Of a stretch of 64,000 nucleotides of DNA, positions 33,374-41,652 are shown in pieces. Numbering within the stretch: position 1 is the stretch's first letter; the number at the start of each line of letters is the position of its first letter. Source of the stretch: Mariprofundus sp. (GTDB lineage Bacteria; Pseudomonadota; Zetaproteobacteria; Mariprofundales; Mariprofundaceae); NCBI GenBank assembly GCA_021772835.1, contig JAJFLE010000068.1, forward strand, positions 1 to 64,000, written 5' to 3'. The notes under the pieces were generated by a model, which had not been told where the DNA came from, ran no database searches, and saw only the letters and a program-made list of their open reading frames with translations. Position numbers and translations under genes: made by a program.

Positions 33374-34954
33374 TCAAATACTCAGTTTTTCAATGCGACT
33401 GCTTTTTGCAGTCGATGCGGCGACGATGGCGCGGGTAACGGTGATGGCGGTAAACATGGATGCCAGAATACCAACGGACAGGGTGATAGCGAAACCTTTC
33501 ACAGGGCCGGAGCCGAACTGGAACAGCACAATAGCTGCAATCAGTGTGGTGATGTTGGCATCAACGATAGTGGACAGTGCTTTGTCGTAACCGCCGTCAA
33601 TGGCTGCCAGCGGGGTTTTACCCAGCCTCAGCTCTTCACGAATGCGTTCAAAGATCAGCACGTTGGCATCCACCGCCATACCGATGGTCAATACGATGCC
33701 GGCAATGCCCGGCAGGGTGAGGGTGCCGCCGATGATGCTCATGGCAGCCAGAATTAGCAGCATATTAAAAACCAGCGCGAGATTGGCGACAAGACCAAAC
33801 ATGCGGTAGTAAATGCCCATGAAAATCAACACCAGAATGGAACCTATAATGATGGAGTTCATGCCCTGATCAATGGAGTCCTGACCGAGACTGGGGCCGA
33901 TGGAACGCTCTTCAACCACTTTAACAGGTGCTGGCAGCGCGCCGGCACGCAGAATGATGGCAAGATCATGTGCCTCTTCGGGTGAAAAGCTGCCGGTGAT
34001 CTGTGCAGATCCGCCTGAAATGCGTTCACGAATCACTGGTGCGGAGTTGACAGTACCTTCAAGGATGATGGCAAAACGTTCGCCGACGTGTGCTGCAGTC
34101 AACTTGTCAAACTTACGTGCACCCTTGCTGTTGAACTTCAGCGTTACAGCATATTCATTAAAACGTGAATCGATGGATACGCGGGCATCGGCTATTTCGG
34201 TACCGGAGAGTTCGGTGCGTTTTTTCAGCAGATAGGGTTGACGGTAGGTCTGGCCATTGCGGCTCTGTTCAGGGCCGTACATAATAATATCGCCCGGCGG
34301 CAACCGGCCTGACAGTGCTTTATCAAGATTACCCTGTTCATCAACCAGTTTGAATTCAAGCTGAGCGGTGCGGCCGATTAAATCTTTAGCGCGCGCACTG
34401 TCTTCAAAGCCGGGTATCTGCACCAGGATGCGATGCTCACCCTGCCTGACGATGATAGGTTCCGTGGTGCCAAGTGAGTCAATACGGTTACGAATAACTT
34501 CGATAGCCTGATCCACGGCAAACTTGCGCGTTTCTTCGGCTACTTTTTCCTTCAAGGTTAAAGTGAAGCTGTTGTCGGCCACAGGAGATATGCTGTAGCT
34601 GCTCAATGCATCGGCCAGTACCTTGTTCGCTGCTTCCAGATCACTTGCATCTTTAATGGCGATAGTCAGCGTATTACCTTCTGCGGAGAGGTTGCGATAA
34701 CGAATTTTCTCTTTGCGCAGAGCCTGGCGTGCTGAATCAACATCTTCTTCAACGCTGTGTGATACTGCTTTATCTACATCTACATCCAGCACCAAGTGAA
34801 TGCCACCCTTCAAATCCAGCCCCAGGGTCATAGGATTGCTCAGTGCAGAAGGCCACCATGTTGGCGGCGTAGTCAGATTGGGCAGCGCTCCCATCAGAGA
34901 GACGACCAGTACGGTTAGAATTAACCAGTTTTTCCAGCGTGGAAAGCTATACAT
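33374..34954 (-). CDS. secD: Protein translocase subunit SecD
   Basis: Inner-membrane subunit of SecDF; 526 residues, one N-terminal and five C-terminal helices around a large periplasmic domain (about residues 30-350). Seen: LGLDLKGGIHLVLDVD, the VDQAIEVIRNRIDSLGTTEP block, IPGFEDSARAKDLIGRTAQL, and the proton-path region VDANVLIFERIREELR with the charged Asp/Arg residues of the RND-like core. Somewhat shorter than the 615-residue E. coli protein, within family range. The gap to yajC is 37 bases. Confidence 0.96.
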   Translation of the reverse strand: MYSFPRWKNWLILTVLVVSLMGALPNLTTPPTWWPSALSNPMTLGLDLKGGIHLVLDVDVDKAVSHSVEEDVDSARQALRKEKIRYRNLSAEGNTLTIAIKDASDLEAANKVLADALSSYSISPVADNSFTLTLKEKVAEETRKFAVDQAIEVIRNRIDSLGTTEPIIVRQGEHRILVQIPGFEDSARAKDLIGRTAQLEFKLVDEQGNLDKALSGRLPPGDIIMYGPEQSRNGQTYRQPYLLKKRTELSGTEIADARVSIDSRFNEYAVTLKFNSKGARKFDKLTAAHVGERFAIILEGTVNSAPVIRERISGGSAQITGSFSPEEAHDLAIILRAGALPAPVKVVEERSIGPSLGQDSIDQGMNSIIIGSILVLIFMGIYYRMFGLVANLALVFNMLLILAAMSIIGGTLTLPGIAGIVLTIGMAVDANVLIFERIREELRLGKTPLAAIDGGYDKALSTIVDANITTLIAAIVLFQFGSGPVKGFAITLSVGILASMFTAITVTRAIVAASTAKSSRIEKLSI

Positions 34955-34991
34955 GAATGAAGTCCTTTAAACTAACTAGATATTTGCTGAT

Positions 34992-35339
34992 TTATTCGGT
35001 CAGGCCAGCAACGGTATCGCGCCTAACTTTGATCACGACGCCATCGGCAATTTCAACCTTCACAGTATCATCTTTGACTTCGGTAACTTTACCAAATACA
35101 CCACCGCCGGTAAGAACCTTGTCACCTTTCTGCAGGGCATCAACTAGGTTGCGGTGTTCTTTCAGTTTCTTCTGTTGTGGACGGATGAGCAGGAAATAGA
35201 AGATAACCATGATTAGCAGCAACGGGATCAGGGAGGCAAAGCCGCCATCCATGCCTGCCGAGGCTTCAGCATAAGCCGGTGTAACAAAGCTCATCACAAA
35301 AGCGAAAGCTGCGAGTAAAATAGAGATTGGTGATTTCAT
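34992..35339 (-). CDS. yajC: Sec translocon accessory protein YajC
   Basis: A 115-residue inner-membrane protein that associates with SecDF. Besides the usual helix (LIPLLLIMVIFYFLLIRPQQ) and the cytoplasmic domain LKKGD/TGGGVFGKVTEV it carries an extra N-terminal hydrophobic segment (SILLAAFAFVMSFVTPAYA) that looks like a cleavable signal peptide. The start at 35339 is preceded by AGGAG; a longer reading would overlap tgt and is rejected. Placed between tgt and secD, as expected. Confidence 0.93.
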   Translation of the reverse strand: MKSPISILLAAFAFVMSFVTPAYAEASAGMDGGFASLIPLLLIMVIFYFLLIRPQQKKLKEHRNLVDALQKGDKVLTGGGVFGKVTEVKDDTVKVEIADGVVIKVRRDTVAGLTE

Positions 35340-35370
35340 AGTAGGTAAAACTCCTGAGTAAGTGCGGTGA

Positions 35371-36495
35371 TTATGCTTCACTACGGTAGCGTTGTAAAAA
35401 CTGATCCCGGAATTCGGGCCAGTTCCCCTGTTCAAGCGCAGTTCTGGCTCGGCGCATGAGATCGCAATAGTAGTGAAGATTGTGCAAGGTATTCAACCTC
35501 GAACTTAATATTTCTTTCGCCATATACAGATGTCGCAGGTAAGAACGCGAAAAGTTCTTACAGGTGTAGCAGTTACACGTTTCCATAATGGGGCGACCAT
35601 CATCGAAATGTTTGAGGTTTTTGATATTTATCTTACCGTCGTCGGTAAAGAGGGTGCCATTTCGCGCATTTCGACTTGGCATAACACAGTCAAACATATC
35701 AATGCCGCGATCTATGCCTTCAATCAGATCATCGGGCGTGCCCACACCCATGACATAATGCGGCTTATCTTCCGGCAGATGTGGGGCCAATGCGTCCATC
35801 ATGGCCATCATATCTTCTTTGGGTTCACCGACAGACAGTCCGCCTATGGCAATGCCTTCAAAATCGATGGCTGAAATCGCCTTCAGGCTTTCCAGACGCA
35901 ATTCAGGGTACATGCCCCCCTGTACGATGCCAAACAGTGCCTGGGTTTCATTGACTGGCAAATGCTCACGACATTCTCCAGCCCAGCGCATGGATAGTTG
36001 CATGGAGTCTGCTGCTTCCTCATACGTGGCCGGGTAGGGCGTGCATTCATCAAAGGCCATGACAATGTCGCTGCCTAATTGACGTTGAATCTGCATGCTC
36101 TCTTCAGGGCCCAGGAATACTTCCTTGCCATCGATATGGGAGCGAAAGCGTACACCATGCTCTTCAATTTTGCGCAACTCACCCAGCGACCAGACCTGAA
36201 ATCCACCGGAGTCGGTCAGGATCGGACGATCCCAGGCCATGAATTTATGCAGGCCACCCATTTTTTCCACCAGATCAGAGCCGGGACGTAGCATCAGGTG
36301 ATAGGTGTTGCCAAGAATGATGCTGGCTTCGATATCATCGGTGAGATCGGCAGGCGTCAGGCTCTTTACAGTGGCTTGAGTGCCGACCGGCATGAACACA
36401 GGGGTTTCAACAACGCCGTGCGGTAGTTGCATGCGGCCGCGACGGGCATAACCCGATTCATCTTTCGCCAAAATTTCAAAGGAGAGTGCTGCCAT
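35371..36495 (-). CDS. tgt: Queuine/preQ1 tRNA-ribosyltransferase
   Basis: Exchanges guanine-34 of tRNAs with GUN anticodons for preQ1, the committed tRNA step of queuosine; 374 residues. Seen: the base-recognition loop [11 protein letters not shown] with the catalytic Asp region, [32 protein letters not shown] with the second Asp, and the zinc site [17 protein letters not shown] followed by a conserved His. First gene of the tgt-yajC-secD-secF unit. The window also encodes QueD, another step of the same pathway. Confidence 0.97.
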   Translation of the reverse strand: MAALSFEILAKDESGYARRGRMQLPHGVVETPVFMPVGTQATVKSLTPADLTDDIEASIILGNTYHLMLRPGSDLVEKMGGLHKFMAWDRPILTDSGGFQVWSLGELRKIEEHGVRFRSHIDGKEVFLGPEESMQIQRQLGSDIVMAFDECTPYPATYEEAADSMQLSMRWAGECREHLPVNETQALFGIVQGGMYPELRLESLKAISAIDFEGIAIGGLSVGEPKEDMMAMMDALAPHLPEDKPHYVMGVGTPDDLIEGIDRGIDMFDCVMPSRNARNGTLFTDDGKINIKNLKHFDDGRPIMETCNCYTCKNFSRSYLRHLYMAKEILSSRLNTLHNLHYYCDLMRRARTALEQGNWPEFRDQFLQRYRSEA

Positions 36496-36537
36496 GGCGG
36501 CGCAGACTGACGTCTGCTTACCATTGCAGCAAGAGAT

Positions 36538-37164
36538 TCAGCTCTTTTTTGTTGCCAGTGAAGATACGCGTGTGAAAATCAGCACTACTGCGAAAAGAAT
36601 TAGAGATGAGAACAGGGCAAAGTCGATAAAACCCATGAACGAGTAGTGCTCGTTATTTAATTCTACACCAATTCGGTCAAGCGCATGTATCCATGAAAAC
36701 TGATAAAAGATGATCAGCAGAAAAAGAGAGCTGACTTTGGCAGCTAGAATGAATGCAACAGCCTTACCACTGAGAGTATGACTCTCCTGCCTGGAGAAAT
36801 AGGCTTGCCACTGAAATGTCTTTTGATCTTGCTCTGCTACTGCTGAGTTGTAACGAGGGAAAATTACACTTTTGGCCTGATAAATCGCACGAACCAAGGG
36901 TACATGCAATACGATATAAACGAGATAGATGATTGTGCAGACCAGTCCTCCCCACTTCAATAGTGGAATAGCGAATGCTGCGAGTTCCTGAGGCTCCATC
37001 GCAGAGTGATTGTAGGTTATGATTGCAGCCAGAGCGATTGTCGGCAACCAGAGTAAAAGCCACATGTAGTTCTTGATGCGCTTGAGACTGAGAACCTTGG
37101 TGTGGATCAGCGTATTCTCTTCAAGAAACTGATCATATTCAGTGGAAGTCGTAGCTTTGTTCAT
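36538..37164 (-). CDS. Four-helix membrane protein of unknown function (paralogue 1)
   Basis: A 208-residue membrane protein: a charged N-terminus, helices at about 33-50, 70-90, 132-155 and 175-200. Not recognised. It is a diverged paralogue of the gene that precedes it (37248-37937): both share a QxxxH/YF segment before helix 3 (FQWQAYFSRQE versus FSWHSYFRKEG), a W-H pair (FSWIHALDR versus FGWMHMKAV), and the block EHYSFMGFIDFALFSSLIL versus EHYAYLGLIDLTLFSSLVL. Function unknown; perhaps a small transporter or a complex subunit. Read downstream of its paralogue, 83 bases apart, so probably in one transcript. Confidence 0.72.
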   Translation of the reverse strand: MNKATTSTEYDQFLEENTLIHTKVLSLKRIKNYMWLLLWLPTIALAAIITYNHSAMEPQELAAFAIPLLKWGGLVCTIIYLVYIVLHVPLVRAIYQAKSVIFPRYNSAVAEQDQKTFQWQAYFSRQESHTLSGKAVAFILAAKVSSLFLLIIFYQFSWIHALDRIGVELNNEHYSFMGFIDFALFSSLILFAVVLIFTRVSSLATKKS

Positions 37165-37247
37165 TCAATCCTCGTCTGGTCTGTTGTATGGCCCACATGC
37201 AAGCTGACAGACTATCTTCGAGCTTCGTTACGGCAAGCCTGAGGCTG

Positions 37248-37937
37248 CTACCTTGCTCTGTTCGGATCCTCTGGTGGATGATGTTCTTTAGCAAACTTAT
37301 GCTCGTTGCCTCTCTTGCCCAGAGCACCTATGCGGACGGCAAGCAGAACTAAAATGAACAGGACTAGGCTGGAGAACAGGGTTAGGTCAATGAGGCCAAG
37401 ATAGGCGTAATGTTCGGTTTGTAGCTCATAACCACTGACGGCCTTCATGTGCATCCAGCCGAATTGGGAAACAAGAATGATCGCAAAAAGGATGGCGATC
37501 TTCGCGATGATGGCAAATATGACGCCAAGCCCACTACTGTGGGGTTCAGCACCTTCTTTTCTGAAATAACTGTGCCATGAGAATTTAGGCTGTTCATCAG
37601 GATGTGTTTGATCTTTCAAACGCTGATGGATGACACTGTGTGCATGGTAGATTCTGCGTACGGTGCCAAAGTAGAAGAAGATAAAGACAACATAACCGAT
37701 TGTAACCAGAATTGTTACAGTCATCAGGATCAGTGATAGTTCGTCTGCCATCTCTGTAAGCGTTTCCAGGTGCTGTGAATGAGCGAAAGCCAGTGCTACA
37801 AAGAGTGTTGCTGCCAGAAGCACGCTGAGTGTCCATGTGATGGTTTGATGGCGATGTGCTTTAGCTATCTTTTGTCGGACTTCTGAATCCTCCTGTTTAA
37901 ATTGCTCATGTGAGGTGACATTGTTTGGATCGTCCAT
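37248..37937 (-). CDS. Four-helix membrane protein of unknown function (paralogue 2)
   Basis: A 229-residue membrane protein with the same architecture as the gene downstream: charged helical N-terminus with a coiled region, then four membrane helices, ending in a basic tail. The two proteins align along their whole length in pattern (EHY-x5-ID-x2-LFSSL near the C-terminus is the clearest block). No conserved metal-binding or catalytic cluster is seen apart from a His-rich N-terminal patch (KAHRHQ) and tail (KEHHPP), present only here. First gene of the pair; GAGGAAAC precedes its start. Confidence 0.7.
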   Translation of the reverse strand: MDDPNNVTSHEQFKQEDSEVRQKIAKAHRHQTITWTLSVLLAATLFVALAFAHSQHLETLTEMADELSLILMTVTILVTIGYVVFIFFYFGTVRRIYHAHSVIHQRLKDQTHPDEQPKFSWHSYFRKEGAEPHSSGLGVIFAIIAKIAILFAIILVSQFGWMHMKAVSGYELQTEHYAYLGLIDLTLFSSLVLFILVLLAVRIGALGKRGNEHKFAKEHHPPEDPNRAR

Positions 37938-38154
37938 ATGTGTTTCCTCTATGTTCAGGCATTGTAACGATGTAATAAAAGCATCACCGTATTCATTATG
38001 GTATCATGATATAATAAAACAAGTGGCCATTCACCTGTGCATAACCTTGATAAGGAATTCAGAGGTGTGAGGTGATGTCGCTTGCTCGCCATTGAGCAGT
38101 AAAGAACTAAGGGGTATATGACTTTTTCAGGGTGTCTGCAGGTGTTATGGATTT

Positions 38155-38811
38155 ATGATGGACATCAAAACAATTGGCTGCCACGTTTTAGCGATGATTG
38201 AATTTCCAGATACGTCATTGGCGAATGAAGAAGGCTTGCTGGCTGTCGGCGGTGATTTAAATACGGAAACTTTACTGGCCGCTTACGCAAATGGCATTTT
38301 CCCCTGGTATGCGGAAGATCAGCCTATTCTCTGGTGGTCGCCTGACCCGCGTATGGTACTGTTTCCAGGCGAGTTTCATTGCTCCAGGCGTTTGGCGCGC
38401 CGAATGCGCCAGGCTATATATAGTGTATCTATTGATGCGTGTTTTGACAATGTGATCAAAGCCTGTGCCGAGATTCCGCGTAAAGGAGAAGCAGGCACCT
38501 GGATTCTGCCTGAAATGGTGGACGCATATACGCAGATGTTTACAGAAGGCCATGCACATTCGATTGAGGTGTGGCAGGGCGATGAATTGATTGGTGGACT
38601 ATATGGCGTGCTGCATCAGGGCGTGTTTTTTGCTGAGTCGATGTTCAGCCACAAAACTGATGGTTCCAAAGTGGCTCTGGCGGCGCTGTGTGAATGGGCC
38701 TTGACCGATGGCTGGAAGCTGATTGATTGCCAGTTTCACACTGCGCACCTGGAAAGTTTGGGTGCACGAGAGATAAGTCGGGATCAGTTGTTGGCTGTGA
38801 TTGTCTCGTAG
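38155..38811 (+). CDS. aat: Leucyl/phenylalanyl-tRNA-protein transferase
   Basis: Attaches Leu or Phe from aminoacyl-tRNA to proteins starting with Arg or Lys, creating N-degrons for ClpS/ClpAP. 218 residues. Family motifs are seen in order: GLLAVGGDL, LLAAYANGIFPWY, ILWWSPDPRMVLFP, GTWILPEMVDAY, GGLYGVLHQGVFFAESMFS and FHTAHLESLGAREISR. The N-terminus has several ATG options (38155, 38158, 38194) before FPDTSLANEEGLL; the first is kept although the extra residues are not conserved. Single gene. Confidence 0.94.
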   Translation: MMDIKTIGCHVLAMIEFPDTSLANEEGLLAVGGDLNTETLLAAYANGIFPWYAEDQPILWWSPDPRMVLFPGEFHCSRRLARRMRQAIYSVSIDACFDNVIKACAEIPRKGEAGTWILPEMVDAYTQMFTEGHAHSIEVWQGDELIGGLYGVLHQGVFFAESMFSHKTDGSKVALAALCEWALTDGWKLIDCQFHTAHLESLGAREISRDQLLAVIVS

Positions 38812-38881
38812 CGGTGGTTGATAAGTGTGATGCTTTTCGTTATTAATGCTACCCAGTTGTTTTAATAATAAAGGATGATCT

Positions 38882-38983
38882 ATGCGTTTGAAAAGCAATC
38901 GTGAGCAGTTAGTGGAAATGGTGTGGCCAAAGAAACCGGTCGATTTACAGCTGGGTGGCGCTGTGCATAAAGTCCAGGCCTGA
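38882..38983 (+). CDS. Possible 33-residue protein upstream of the amidase gene
   Basis: A short frame with a good ribosome site (AAAGGATGA, 5 bases before ATG) and a stop 2 bases before the start of the nitrilase-family gene. The product (MRLKSNREQLVEMVWP, then KKPVDLQLGGAVHKVQA) is charged at the N-terminus and not repetitive. It may be a real small protein, a leader peptide providing translational coupling, or a gene-end remnant. No family recognised. Confidence 0.4.
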   Translation: MRLKSNREQLVEMVWPKKPVDLQLGGAVHKVQA

Positions 38984-38985
38984 AC

Positions 38986-39783
38986 ATGCGCGTTGCTTGT
39001 ATCCAACTTAGCTCTGTCAGGGATATAGAGCGAAATCTCGGACTGGTTGATCAGCTTATAGGGCAGGCTGCGCAAGAAGGAGTTGAGTTGGCACTGCTGC
39101 CGGAGAACTTTGCCTTTATGGGCGGCACTGAGAAACAAAAACAAGATTCTGCCGAAGATCAGAACGATTCATCCATATTAAGATTTCTTGCCGAACAGGC
39201 TGTAAAACATGGTATGTCGATTATTGGTGGCTCACTGCTGTTGAAAGCGGAGGGGGAAAAGGTGCGCAATGCATGCCCTGCATTTAATGCTCGGGGTCAC
39301 CTTCTGACGATCTACGACAAGATTCATCTGTTCGATATGGATTATCAGGGTGAGTCGTATCACGAGTCTGCTTTGGTTGAAGCAGGTAACAATCCAGCAT
39401 CTGTTTCAATCGGCGGTTTCAAGATTGCTTTGAGCATCTGTTACGATTTACGCTTTCCTGAACTGTATCGCTTTTATGCCGAGGATGGCTGCCAGGTGTT
39501 GTGTAATGTGGCGGCATTCACGGCTACTACCGGGCGTGCGCATTGGCAGACCCTTCTAAGGGCCAGGGCGATAGAAAATCAATGTTATGTGCTGGCATCA
39601 GCACAGTCAGGCAGACATCCCGATGGCAGGCAAACCTGGGGTCACAGTATGATCATTAACCCCTGGGGAGAGGTGATGAATGAGCTTGCGGATGGTCCGG
39701 GTTTTATTGTGGCCGACTTGTCCCTGGAAAAGCTCAATCAAGTCAGGGCGTCCATGCCTGTTTTGCAGCATAAAAGATTTTAG
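38986..39783 (+). CDS. Nitrilase-superfamily amidase (Nit1-like)
   Basis: A 265-residue C-N hydrolase. The catalytic triad is visible: Glu in LLPENFAFMG (about 41), Lys in YDKIHLFDMD (about 111) and Cys in LSICYDLRFPELYR (about 147), followed by RARAIENQCYVLASAQ and HSMIINPWGEV. The close fit to the Nit/YbeM branch suggests hydrolysis of deaminated glutathione, a metabolite-repair reaction; other omega-amidase activities are possible. It may be translationally coupled to the 33-residue frame just upstream. Confidence 0.9.
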   Translation: MRVACIQLSSVRDIERNLGLVDQLIGQAAQEGVELALLPENFAFMGGTEKQKQDSAEDQNDSSILRFLAEQAVKHGMSIIGGSLLLKAEGEKVRNACPAFNARGHLLTIYDKIHLFDMDYQGESYHESALVEAGNNPASVSIGGFKIALSICYDLRFPELYRFYAEDGCQVLCNVAAFTATTGRAHWQTLLRARAIENQCYVLASAQSGRHPDGRQTWGHSMIINPWGEVMNELADGPGFIVADLSLEKLNQVRASMPVLQHKRF

Positions 39784-39878
39784 TTCAGGGCCATAGTCTG
39801 CTGTCAAAAAGCAGACGGAATAATTCCATTTACAGCTTAAAATCTCTGTATCCCTTGCGATCAAAGGGCTTACAGCAC

Positions 39879-40091
39879 CTATCCACAGAAGCTGTGGATA
39901 ACTCGGTGGATAAAAACTGGTGGTTCCTTTAAAAAACAGACGGTGGCATTGGTGAAGGCTTTACGTCTAAAATTTAGGCATATATTATTATCTATATGAA
40001 ATAATGATTTATGAGATTTTATTAAAGTTTCATTTACTCTGTTCGGCTAAGTGTTAAAAGAATTTCATGAGCATACATTAGCAGTGGATAA
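39879..40091. other. DnaA-box cluster with adjacent AT-rich stretch (possible origin)
   Basis: In the 312-base space between two convergent genes there is one perfect DnaA box, TGTGGATAA at 39893-39901, and three one-mismatch boxes: CTATCCACA at 39879-39887, GGTGGATAA at 39905-39913 and AGTGGATAA at 40083-40091. An AT-rich segment (about 39966-40045) lies between them. This resembles a replication origin or a DnaA-titration site. No dnaA, dnaN, gidA or parAB gene is nearby, so the origin reading is only a hypothesis. Confidence 0.4.
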
Positions 40092-40095
40092 TTCT

Positions 40096-40566
40096 TTATA
40101 AGTCCTGTGCTTTCAACTGTCTGAGTGCTTCGAACACAGCAATCGAACATGCATTGGATAGATTCAGTGATCTCACCACTGCATCGTCCCGCATCGGTAT
40201 GGTGACCGGACTTATGTCATCTAAAATGGCTGTGCTCAGGCCTCTGGTTTCAGGGCCGAAAACCAGCACGTCTCCGGGTTTATATTGCACATCCCAGAAG
40301 CTTGTTTTGACCTTTGAACTGAGTCCGTACCAGTTGCGATCTTCCCCGATAAAATGGCGTGCCTCCTGCCAGTTCTGATGGTGATGAATATCCAGGTGTT
40401 GCCAGTAATCCAGACCTGCCCGCCGCACTGCTTTTTCATCCACATCAAAGCCGAGTGGGTGCACCAAATGAAGGGTGCAACCGGTACACCCGCACAAGCG
40501 TGCAATGTTCCCTGTATTGGGAGGAATCTCGGGTTCAACAAGCACGATGTGTAGAGGGGCATTCAT
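40096..40566 (-). CDS. trmL: tRNA (cytidine/uridine-34 2'-O)-methyltransferase
   Basis: A 156-residue SPOUT-class methyltransferase that methylates the wobble ribose of tRNA-Leu. Trefoil-knot motifs are visible: EPEIPPNTGNIARLC at the N-terminus, VLVFGPETRGLS in the middle and IPMRDDAVVRSLNLSNACSI near the end, all of which contact S-adenosylmethionine. Length equals E. coli TrmL (157). Single gene, convergent with the amidase across the DnaA-box spacer. Confidence 0.94.
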   Translation of the reverse strand: MNAPLHIVLVEPEIPPNTGNIARLCGCTGCTLHLVHPLGFDVDEKAVRRAGLDYWQHLDIHHHQNWQEARHFIGEDRNWYGLSSKVKTSFWDVQYKPGDVLVFGPETRGLSTAILDDISPVTIPMRDDAVVRSLNLSNACSIAVFEALRQLKAQDL

Positions 40567-40733
40567 GCGCTCAGGCTCAGATAATTTGGAAACTTACGCA
40601 ACAGTGTTCATTACTCTAACCAGCAGCCATTTCTAATTCGTAAGGTTTGGATTATCTTTAGATAATCATAGAGAGCCATGTAGAGGTTTGCTGATTGATT
40701 CTCTTTTTCTGAAAACGTATGAAAGGATAACAT

Positions 40734-41171
40734 ATGGATGAGTTTTTAGCGGCTGCAATCGAGCAGGCAAAACAAGGTCTATCCGAAGGCGGGATTCCAA
40801 TCGGTTCTGTACTTGTCATTGATGGCCAAATCGTCGGGTACGGTCACAACCGGCGCGTTCAGCAAGCAAGTGCAGTGTTGCATGCAGAAATGGATTGCCT
40901 GGAAAATGCGGGTCGGATTAAAGCTGCGGATTATCGTCGGGCAACGTTATACTCGACCTTGTCGCCCTGTGATATGTGCAGTGGCGCGGTACTTCTGTAT
41001 GGGATACCCAAGGTGATTGTTGGAGAAAACCGTACATTTTGTGGCCCGGAAGATCATCTGCGCTCCCGAGGTGTTGAATTGATTGTTGTTGATGATCGGC
41101 AGTGCCATCAACTCATGCAGACGTTTATCGGGAATAATCCTGAGTTATGGAATGAAGATATAGGCGAGTAG
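40734..41171 (+). CDS. Cytosine deaminase-like zinc deaminase (yeast FCY1 type)
   Basis: A 145-residue CDA-fold deaminase. The zinc site is clear: HAEMDCLENAG (His and catalytic Glu) and TLSPCDMCSGAVLLYGIP (two Cys). The C-terminal half, including VVDDRQCHQLMQTFI and the ending WNEDIGE, agrees with the yeast cytosine deaminase pattern as I remember it, rather than with tRNA adenosine deaminase TadA. It probably converts cytosine to uracil for salvage, though related bacterial enzymes act on other bases. GAAAGGATAA precedes the start. Single gene. Confidence 0.85.
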   Translation: MDEFLAAAIEQAKQGLSEGGIPIGSVLVIDGQIVGYGHNRRVQQASAVLHAEMDCLENAGRIKAADYRRATLYSTLSPCDMCSGAVLLYGIPKVIVGENRTFCGPEDHLRSRGVELIVVDDRQCHQLMQTFIGNNPELWNEDIGE

Positions 41172-41204
41172 ATGATGAGAAACATTCTTTTCGTTTTATT
41201 TTTG

Positions 41205-41235
41205 AAAAAAGGCAGGGGATGAAACCCCTGCCTTT
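41205..41235 (-). terminator. Terminator of trxA (possibly bidirectional)
   Basis: Perfect 11-bp stem AAAGGCAGGGG/CCCCTGCCTTT, loop of six. On the minus strand it is followed by a run of T. It lies between the convergent deaminase and thioredoxin genes. Confidence 0.88.
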
Positions 41236-41255
41236 CGATAAGATTATCCTGATAG

Positions 41256-41588
41256 TTAGTCCAGGTGTTCGTCGATAAACTCGGTAAGCTTGGCTTTGTT
41301 AACTGCGCCAACCTTGGTTCCCTGTACATTTCCGTCGCGGAACAGCATCAGGGTAGGGATACCGCGCACACCGTATTTACCTGGTGTGTTCGGGTTGTCA
41401 TCGATGTTGATTTTGGCGATAGTGACTGTTCCTTGCTTCTCATTAGCCACTTCGTCCAGAATCGGCGCGATTTGTTTGCATGGGCCGCACCATGGTGCCC
41501 AAAAATCAACAACAACAGGGCCGGAAGCTTTCAAGACATCAGCATCAAAGCTTTCGTCGCTGACATGAATAATTAAATCTGAAGACAT
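41256..41588 (-). CDS. trxA: Thioredoxin
   Basis: General protein-disulfide reductant; 110 residues. The active site [12 protein letters not shown] is canonical and the cis-proline loop is RGIPTLMLF; Asp26-equivalent is in VVVDFWAPW. No signal peptide, so cytoplasmic. Monocistronic with its own terminator. Confidence 0.97.
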   Translation of the reverse strand: MSSDLIIHVSDESFDADVLKASGPVVVDFWAPWCGPCKQIAPILDEVANEKQGTVTIAKINIDDNPNTPGKYGVRGIPTLMLFRDGNVQGTKVGAVNKAKLTEFIDEHLD

Positions 41589-41652
41589 CTGTTTTCCTCA
41601 TACCTTTGTGGAATGCACGATACGTTAGTCCTGGGGGGTATAAGCGTCAACC

